Assembly: GCA_024663395.1 (NCBI GenBank)
Contig: JANFAH010000004.1
Span: 1,240,001 to 1,304,000, forward strand
DNA: 64,000 nucleotides
Source: Pisolithus tinctorius
Lineage: Eukaryota; Basidiomycota; Agaricomycetes; Boletales; Pisolithaceae
Reading direction: 5' to 3'
This document shows positions 57,855 to 64,000 of the stretch, one piece after another (positions within the stretch are counted from its first letter, which is position 1; each line of letters starts with the position of its first letter). Both the position numbers and the translations under genes were made by a program. The notes beneath the pieces are model-generated. The model ran no database searches. It had not been told where the DNA came from and saw only the letters and a program-made list of their open reading frames with translations.

Positions 57855-60800
57855 TCAAGCTGAATCGTAGCGATAAGTGCCATTCTTGTCGTCCTCTATG
57901 TACTGTCCAAGAGCCAGCATATCCTGACCAGTGTGACGCAAATAGGTAGCAAGGACGCTCTTGTTCGCTCTGGGTAGTAGTGCAGCAAGTCTGTCGAGTT
58001 GTCGATTGAAGTCAATTTCTGATGTAACGTTAGACTGCTTTTCGGGGTTACTGTTACTTCCACGACCACCAAACAGCGAAGGTCTGCGCCCTGTCGTACT
58101 AGAACGTTGAGGTATTGTGTTGTTTGGGGTTGGTTGCGGAGTGAGTATGATAGTTTGGGACCGTTGCACACGATTGGGAGGCGCACGTGGCCCACCGGGT
58201 ATAGAAGGCGTCACTGGTGCGACGTTGACGGGCCGGGGGGTTGGCTCAACCTTGGGAGGACTCTTTGTAAGCAAAGTCCTCACAGGTGACGACGGGGTAT
58301 TGAGGCTATGTTCCTTTTTCAGACTGGTCTTGCGACCAAGTGCTGAGAAGAACCCTCCAGGAGATTTCGTGGAAGAAGAGGACGAGGAGGATGTTACAAT
58401 GATTGTGGATGCCCTTGAAGGTCCATTGCGTGGTGCAGCAGCTAATGCGGGGTAGGGGAGAGGCGGAGGAGCGTTGGGAGGACTGCCATCACCCGCTACT
58501 CGCGAAGACAGATCTGTGGCAGAATAAGCATCTGGTCGTCTCGGAAAGGTGACACCAGAATCAGTAGACGATTGCGAGACATGACGTCGCTCGACGGGCG
58601 GAGCAAATGTTGAGGGAGCAAGGGGCCTCTCGGATTTCACTACAGTGCGTTTCCCGGTCGACTGTGGGCGGGTGGCTGATAATGATTTTATCAGCCAATT
58701 TACGCGGAAGGACACTACGGAGTCATACCTCTACACCTAACTTCGGCCATCCAACCGCTCAAACCGCAGTCGTAGTGATACAGTTCGTTGATTTTGCGAG
58801 CATATCCTATGGACCGTTCTAACGCAGTTTTCTTAACAAGGACGTCCGAGAAATACATTGCTGAAGGAGAGGCGGATTTTATTCTGCGCACAGGGGGTCT
58901 GGCCAGCAAAATGGGACGATCCACCGAGAGTGGTGGACTGCTGGTGGACTGCTTGCTCGTGACAGAGTGCCGATTAAGTGAGATCAGTGATGGAGTGCGT
59001 GGGAGCGTAGAGAAACGCTTTTGGATCATGCTCTTGATCTTCACGTCTACGTTCAGGTCATCCCCCACTGCAGGAACCGGTGGTAACACCTTGTCAAGGG
59101 GCGAACTTCTGCTTGTGTTCTCTTCGGACTGAGACGGTGAGTGGTCAGCTCTGGACGCCTCCGTTCCGACGCTGTATCTTGCCTGCTCTTTTCCCCGTAA
59201 TTCAAGACCTTGCCTTCCATTGTGCCCCTCGTGATTTCGGGGAGGCTCAACAATAGTTGGCGGGGGCACGTCATCAGAGTTAATGATCCCCATGTCATCT
59301 ATGGCAAGTCCGATTGTAGCCATAAGATCATCCATGGAATCGGACTGGGACACAGGCAGGGTAACACTGTCCACACGAGTTGCCGTATCTCCTCCGTCAA
59401 GTGTGCACAACCTTGAGGGCGGAAAAGCGCCCTCGCGAGTGTGAATTGGCTTGGGGAGTGAATCAGCGCTCTCTGCCATGCTACATGTGGGTGAGGGTAA
59501 GGCTTGTACTTGGATCGAACATGCGAGAGCTGACCTAGCAGCCTCTACGTTCTTGTAAGATGGCAGTTCTTTAACAGAAGAAAGCGGGGACCCATAGGAC
59601 TCAGTCGCTTCCGACTTGGGACTTGACGCCGTCGAAGACGACTTTGCTTTGAGAGCAGCCGTAACGTGGCGAGGAAGTTGCAAGGCCTCCTTGATGGCTT
59701 CCATGTCGCCTCTGCGACGGATAGGGTATTGTCTGGGAGGTCGAGGGGGAGGAGGGGCCGTTGGATCGATGTTATAGAGGGCCATTGGAGGCGGAGGGAG
59801 GGGTCCAGCAGTTGCATGAATACCGGGCTGGTAATGAAGGTATGGTAACATGTCTGAAGCGGGAGAGGTGGGAGCGGTTGATGGTGAGAATGGATCAGAA
59901 AATATGACGCTAGAAGCAGTGGACTGTTGAGACGTGGACCGTTGGCTTGTAGACCTTGGGCTCGGTGACGGGGACTCAGGGAAGAGATTGATGATAATTG
60001 GGCCTGCAACACGATCACTTATATGTTTGGAGTCTCCTATGTTTGGAGTGACCACAGGGGTTGAGCCTTCTTTAAGTTCCTTGATAGGGCTGACACCGAG
60101 TGTAATAGCATCCTTCCTTTGCCGTGCGCGGTATGCAGAACTACTGCAGTCCGAGACCTCAGAAGTCCCGGGTGACGGCGACCTCGACTGCGGCATTTGG
60201 AATAATGGAGGCTTGAGTGCGTCCAAGTGGGGAGAAAATTTAGACCATTGCTGTAGATCCGATGCAGTCCCCTCAGGGAAGCCAGCGGCGGTGCCAACGA
60301 TTGCCACCTCACGCGAGGACTTACGAGGAACATGGCCCATGGCTTTGTTCGAAGCTCTGACTGCCTCCGATGACGACCGTGTGTGGCTTCTTGAGCTTGG
60401 CACAGACTGACCATCCTGCGGTAAACTGGCTCTGTAAGATGGCAAAGCTGAGTAGCTTCGGGGCGACGCGTCTGGCGGTGCAACCAATGCAAGACCACTA
60501 CTGGAGTGAGTAGCACGATGGCGAGAACCAACCGAGTCGGACGTTTGCCTGTGACTCGAATCTTGATCATTTGCGTCATGTTCCACGATTGCAAGACGTC
60601 TTCTATCATTGCCTCCCTGCGTGGGTATACTAGGTCGGCGACGCGCGCTAACTGCGGAGGGCGGTTCTATGCATGGCTGGATAGTGTGGATATCGGTGAA
60701 CGTAGAAAGGTTGTCTGCAGCTGACGCGACGGAGTAGTCGGACGAGTACGTCGAAGTCGAAGTCGAAGTATTGGAATTGTGACGAGACTGCGCACCCGCT

Positions 60801-60997
60801 CGTGGAGTAGTAGCCACATTCGACGAGGCAGCGTCCCGAGTAGACCGGTAGTAGGACAGGACGTCATCCGTGTCCGTGTCCGTGTCCCGGCTGGCAGTGT
60901 CAGAATGAATCGAAGAATGGCTGGCTGCTGTGAGGAATTCGGACAACTGGTGAGTTGGCAAGCTCGCGTGGGTTAGAATGGATGGCCTTCGCACCAT
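57855..60997 (-). CDS. CUE-like domain protein, Ser/Pro-rich
   Basis: Two exons, 58729-60997 and 57855-58675, joined by a 52-nt intron (donor GTATGA, acceptor TTATCAG) give 1,029 residues in phase. Most of the protein is low-complexity Ser/Thr/Pro-rich sequence with proline motifs (PPPPRPPRQYPIRRRGDMEA) that could bind SH3 or EVH1 domains. A basic helix ending exon 1 (ALERSIGYARKINELYHYDC) and a C-terminal CUE-like helical unit (FNRQLDRLAALLPRANKSVL, LGQYIEDDKNG) look folded. CUE domains bind ubiquitin. An upstream in-frame region reaches 61117 but starts only with GTG, so ATG 60997 is preferred. Exact family not recognised. Confidence 0.68.
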
Positions 60998-61437
60998 ACG
61001 CAGAGGCCCCGTGTACGGTGTTTGCAACGGGAATGCGGTGGTCCACGATGGAATGCATTGTGGACAGTTGGAAGGGAACGACCTGCGGTAGATGTATGGC
61101 AGTAGCTCTGACCTCACATGAACGCAGCCGTTGCACGGAAAACCTTGTCAGGGGCAGGACCACTCGAGCGACTGACAACAAGTCAGTGCCACTGGGGCGC
61201 GATGATCATTCAACACCGCCTTCTACTCTCACTGGGCTGTAGCGAAAAAGAAAGGGGTGGAAAAAAAAACCAACGCCCAGGAGTATAATCGCTTCCACTG
61301 GCAGCGAAGACACTGCATTGTTGAGTAAATGGTGGTATTACAGAACTGCCACCAAGCTAGTACAACAGAGACGGCTCCCCCTGTCGGCGTTCTCTCTCTT
61401 CACTGCCCCATCAAGGATGGTCGTCACCACCATCACA
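60998..61437. other. Spacer between URA4 3' end and the CUE-like gene (440 bp)
   Basis: URA4 3' UTR and upstream region of the CUE-like gene, both on the minus strand. An A-rich run lies at about 61260-61270. No gene recognised. Confidence 0.45.
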
Positions 61438-62659
61438 TCAGCGTTTCAACAGTGACACATCACCGATCTCCCACCCAATCTCCTTTCCAGCCCAGAAGGG
61501 GACCACCCGGTCACCGCCTAATGGCCATGTGTCCTCTACCCTAATTCCCTGTACCCTTCTGAGAACGATCCTGCGGGCATTCGCACCTGCCGGCCGTCCG
61601 TAGAAGGCTCGCCCGTGATCACTAACAAAACCCTGTAGTCTGTCGAGGGCGCCGAACGACTCCAGTGTATGAGCAACAAATGGCAACAAGATCGGAGACG
61701 TGTACACTCCCGCAGCGCATGGCTGAGAGGGCGTCGCAACGGACTTGGTGCTTGCAGGGTGTGGCGCTGAATCTGAACCCAGAAAGAACTTGGGATGACC
61801 TGCCAGTAGTGACATCAGTGTACAGGTCGTGGGACGGATCATTTATTTCAACCTTGACGAACAACCTCTTGCAAAGCTTGGCGGTCACTGGGGTACTTTG
61901 CCACAGGTTTGCAATAGTTCCATGACTGCCCAGCCCAGTCATCGACCGTCATGGCCAGGTGGTGCGCAGTGATAGTGCAGGCTACTGTGTCACCAAGCGA
62001 TTTAACCATGTCGACCGCAGCCCGAGTCGTAGCATGCTCGAGTACAATTCGCAGCTTTGGAAACGTGTCATGGAGCTTTTTCAGGTGTGGAAGGAATGCG
62101 TTTTCGGCATTAAGCACGCAGGTATTCTGAACCTCTGTTTTAATGATGGGAACAAAAGTTTCACTGCCTGCTTACTGAAGCAGCATCTGATGGCACTTCT
62201 CCATGAAGGTTCAAGACCAGATCGCACTTCTGCATCTCCTCGAACACGGGATAGTAGATTTCGTACGATTCGATACCACCATCAGAATTGGTAGTCACAC
62301 CTCTGGGATAGGATTTGACGCCAGCGATCCCAGCTTCCTTCGCCTTCCTTACCTCCTCCGGAGTCAGATCCGGTGATAGATAGAGTGTCATTAGGTAGTC
62401 GACACTGCTATCGATAGCCTTTAGCCGTTCTCTGTATGCAATAGCCTGTTCCGTCTTCGTGATCGGAGGCCTGAGATTAGGCTGCCATTCACGTTAGGAC
62501 GATGGGGGCCATCAACGGGAGATCGCTTGCCATAACATAAGCCAGATCAAATCCACCTTTGCGAACTTGCGGAGTAACTACCTCAGATAGCTCTCCTTGA
62601 CGCAGATGGACGTGAAAGTCTGCGGGTGACTCGACGGTTACCTCGGTGGGAGCGGACAT
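61438..62659 (-). CDS. URA4: Dihydroorotase
   Basis: Third step of pyrimidine synthesis (carbamoyl-aspartate cyclisation), a zinc amidohydrolase. ATG 62659 begins MSAPTEVTVESPADFHVHLR with the metal-binding HVH. Exon 1 (62531-62659) ends AYVM and exon 2 (from 62481) begins PNLRPPITKTEQA; the 49-nt intron 62482-62530 begins GCAAGC, a GC-AG intron. Further motifs: AGVKSYPRGVTTNSDGG (active-site Lys), LVLNLHGEVPSD (His), PKLRIVLEHATTRAAV (His), TITAHHLAM (His), and HPKFFLGSDSAPHPAS (catalytic Asp). The final splice gives QGHPKFF. All metal ligands are present, so the enzyme should be active. Confidence 0.95.
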
Positions 62660-62872
62660 GGTCGATTTGACTTTACGCGATTAACGGTGAGAAGGGATAG
62701 ATATGGAGCATAGCACGATCACGTGACTGACTCGGTGGACGCGCCTCGTGTTTGACGTTGACTTTTGGATTGGAATTGCGTTCGGTCCCACTGTTCCTCA
62801 GTACCAATCAAGAACTAAAGTCCACGGAAGCAACATCTATATATTGTATACTACAGCCGCTGGCTACAAGCA
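62660..62872. promoter_or_regulatory. URA4 / kinesin-8 divergent promoter with TCACGTGA
   Basis: 213-bp head-to-head spacer with the palindrome TCACGTGA at 62719-62726, about 60 bp from the URA4 ATG, and TATATAT-like sequence near 62839-62846 about 30 bp before the kinesin ATG. Confidence 0.55.
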
Positions 62873-64000
62873 ATGGTCGCTGCTGGATCAATCACTGTCG
62901 CAGGTATGCACTCCCATAGCTCTTTCTCGGCATTCAGTTATTGACAACCTTTCGTAGTCCGCCTACGCCCCCCCACAGCATGGGAGGCTGCCAGACTGCC
63001 CGAACCATGCTATGACACCACAATACGCGGAGATGGAACTCTCGCAACACACGTTAGACCGGTCACCGCAACAGCCCCCTTGCGAGAGATTGTCCAAATC
63101 ATCGACGATCGTATCCTCACCTTCGATCCCGTGGACCCCGACAGGGCGCGTTCGTTTGTGGAACGCGGCTTTGCTCCCCCGGGTACAAAACGATACAAGG
63201 ACAAGAGATTCATGTTTGATAGAGTCTTTGACGGCGAAGCTCGGCAAGAGGAGGTGTACGCTGCCACCGCTAAGCCCCTACTCAACGGACTACTTGACGG
63301 TTATAATGCCACTGTGTTTGCATATGGTGTAAGGTTTTCCGGATCCCTTTGCCCGCTCTTGTGACCAACTCCCATTACAGGCCACTGGATGCGGCAAGAC
63401 CCACACGATCAGCGGGGCCGAAGCAGATCCAGGGGTAATTTACCTCGCCATGGCGGACTTGTTCCAACGAATCGAAGATCGTAAGGACGAGTGGAACACT
63501 GAAGTGGTGGTGACGTTCTTGGAGATCTATAACGAGGAGATTCGTGACCTTCTCGCGGAACCTGGGACACCCACCCCACGAGGTGGTCTGCAAATAAGAG
63601 AGGACAAGTTCGTCAGGGTCATTGGCCTCGTTGAGCATCACCCAGCCTCCGCGGAAGATGTCAAACAGATTGTTCTCCTGGGTAACTCCCGTCGAACACA
63701 ATCGCCCACCCATGCGAACGAAACTTCTTCCCGCTCTCATGCCGTTCTCCAAGTACATGTCACTCAAGCACCCCGGACTGCAGCGTTGTCAGAACAACGT
63801 ACAATGGCAACGCTCTCTATAATCGATTTAGCTGGCAGCGAGAGGGCCGCCGCCACTTCCAACATGGGTCAGCGGATGGTAGAAGGGGCCAACATCAACA
63901 AATCTTTACTTGCCCTTGGTAACTGTATCAATGCTCTCTGCGAGAGCGGGGGGGCCGTTCGGCACGTACCGTACCGCAATAGCAAGCTGACACGGTTGCT
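62873..64000 (+). CDS. KIP3: Kinesin-8 (Kip3/KIF18-like) motor, 3' truncated by window edge
   Basis: Plus-end-directed microtubule depolymerising kinesin. Exons 62873-62903 (MVAAGSITVA), 62958-63328 and 63381 onward; the gene runs off the window. The motor domain shows VRLRPPTAWEAARLPEP, FDRVFDGEARQEEVY, the P-loop region FAYGATGCGKTHTISG, FLEIYNEEIRDLLA, switch I NETSSRSHAVLQ, switch II IIDLAGSERAAAT, and NINKSLLALGNCINALCE with VPYRNSKLTRL. GATGCGKTHTISG and the loop after IYLAMADLF point to kinesin-8. Neck, coiled coil and tail are outside the window, so subfamily rests on the motor only. Confidence 0.9.

Overview
This window looks like nuclear DNA of a filamentous basidiomycete, most likely an Agaricomycete. 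Genes are dense on both strands and split by many short (about 45-70 nt) GT-AG introns, with a few GC-AG introns. Neighbours are often head-to-head with 100-240 bp between starts. The set includes lineage-typical genes: lysine by the alpha-aminoadipate route, a HEM1-type ALA synthase with heme motifs, Sfr1, Snd2, and an FHA-forkhead factor. No rRNA, tRNA, CRISPR array, intact transposon or virus was recognised. All coding models are my own splice reconstructions and have no transcript support.

Layout. 1-13.8 kb: 3' part of SEC22; a conserved proline/serine-rich unknown; nuclear 5'-3' exoribonuclease RAT1 (minus) head-to-head with eIF2B-delta (GCD2); mitochondrial fission protein MTP18/MTFP1 (minus) head-to-head with an FHA-forkhead regulator. 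13.8-17.5 kb: gene-poor, with an unknown two-exon gene and an 1,120-bp block containing no CpG dinucleotide at all, the most anomalous DNA in the window. 17.5-28.5 kb: IP6 kinase KCS1, QCR9, mitoribosomal uS11m, riboflavin kinase FMN1, TAF8, a SNAPC4-like Myb protein and SND2/TMEM208. 29.4-33.1 kb: recombination mediator SFR1 and m6A methyltransferase IME4/METTL3. 33.4-46.1 kb: a CLD1/ABHD-type hydrolase, a decayed-looking charged coding remnant, ARG8, HEM1, ARL1, CDT2 and LYS12. 46.4-64 kb: a tryptophan/glutamine-rich unknown with a C-tract frame problem, a small membrane coiled-coil protein, a 1,757-residue GAR-domain protein, a HEI10/CCNB1IP1-type RING protein built from microexons, a CUE-like protein, dihydroorotase URA4 and the 5' half of a kinesin-8 motor.

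Functional themes. Mitochondrial genes recur (QCR9, uS11m, MTP18, CLD1-like, HEM1, ARG8, LYS12). Cell-cycle and meiosis genes recur too (CDT2, SFR1, IME4, HEI10, kinesin-8, forkhead). Most genes are ordinary housekeeping genes and no new multi-gene system is evident. The best leads are the CpG-free block, the HEI10 microexons, two ACGCGT boxes just upstream of CDT2, and the C-tract frame switch.
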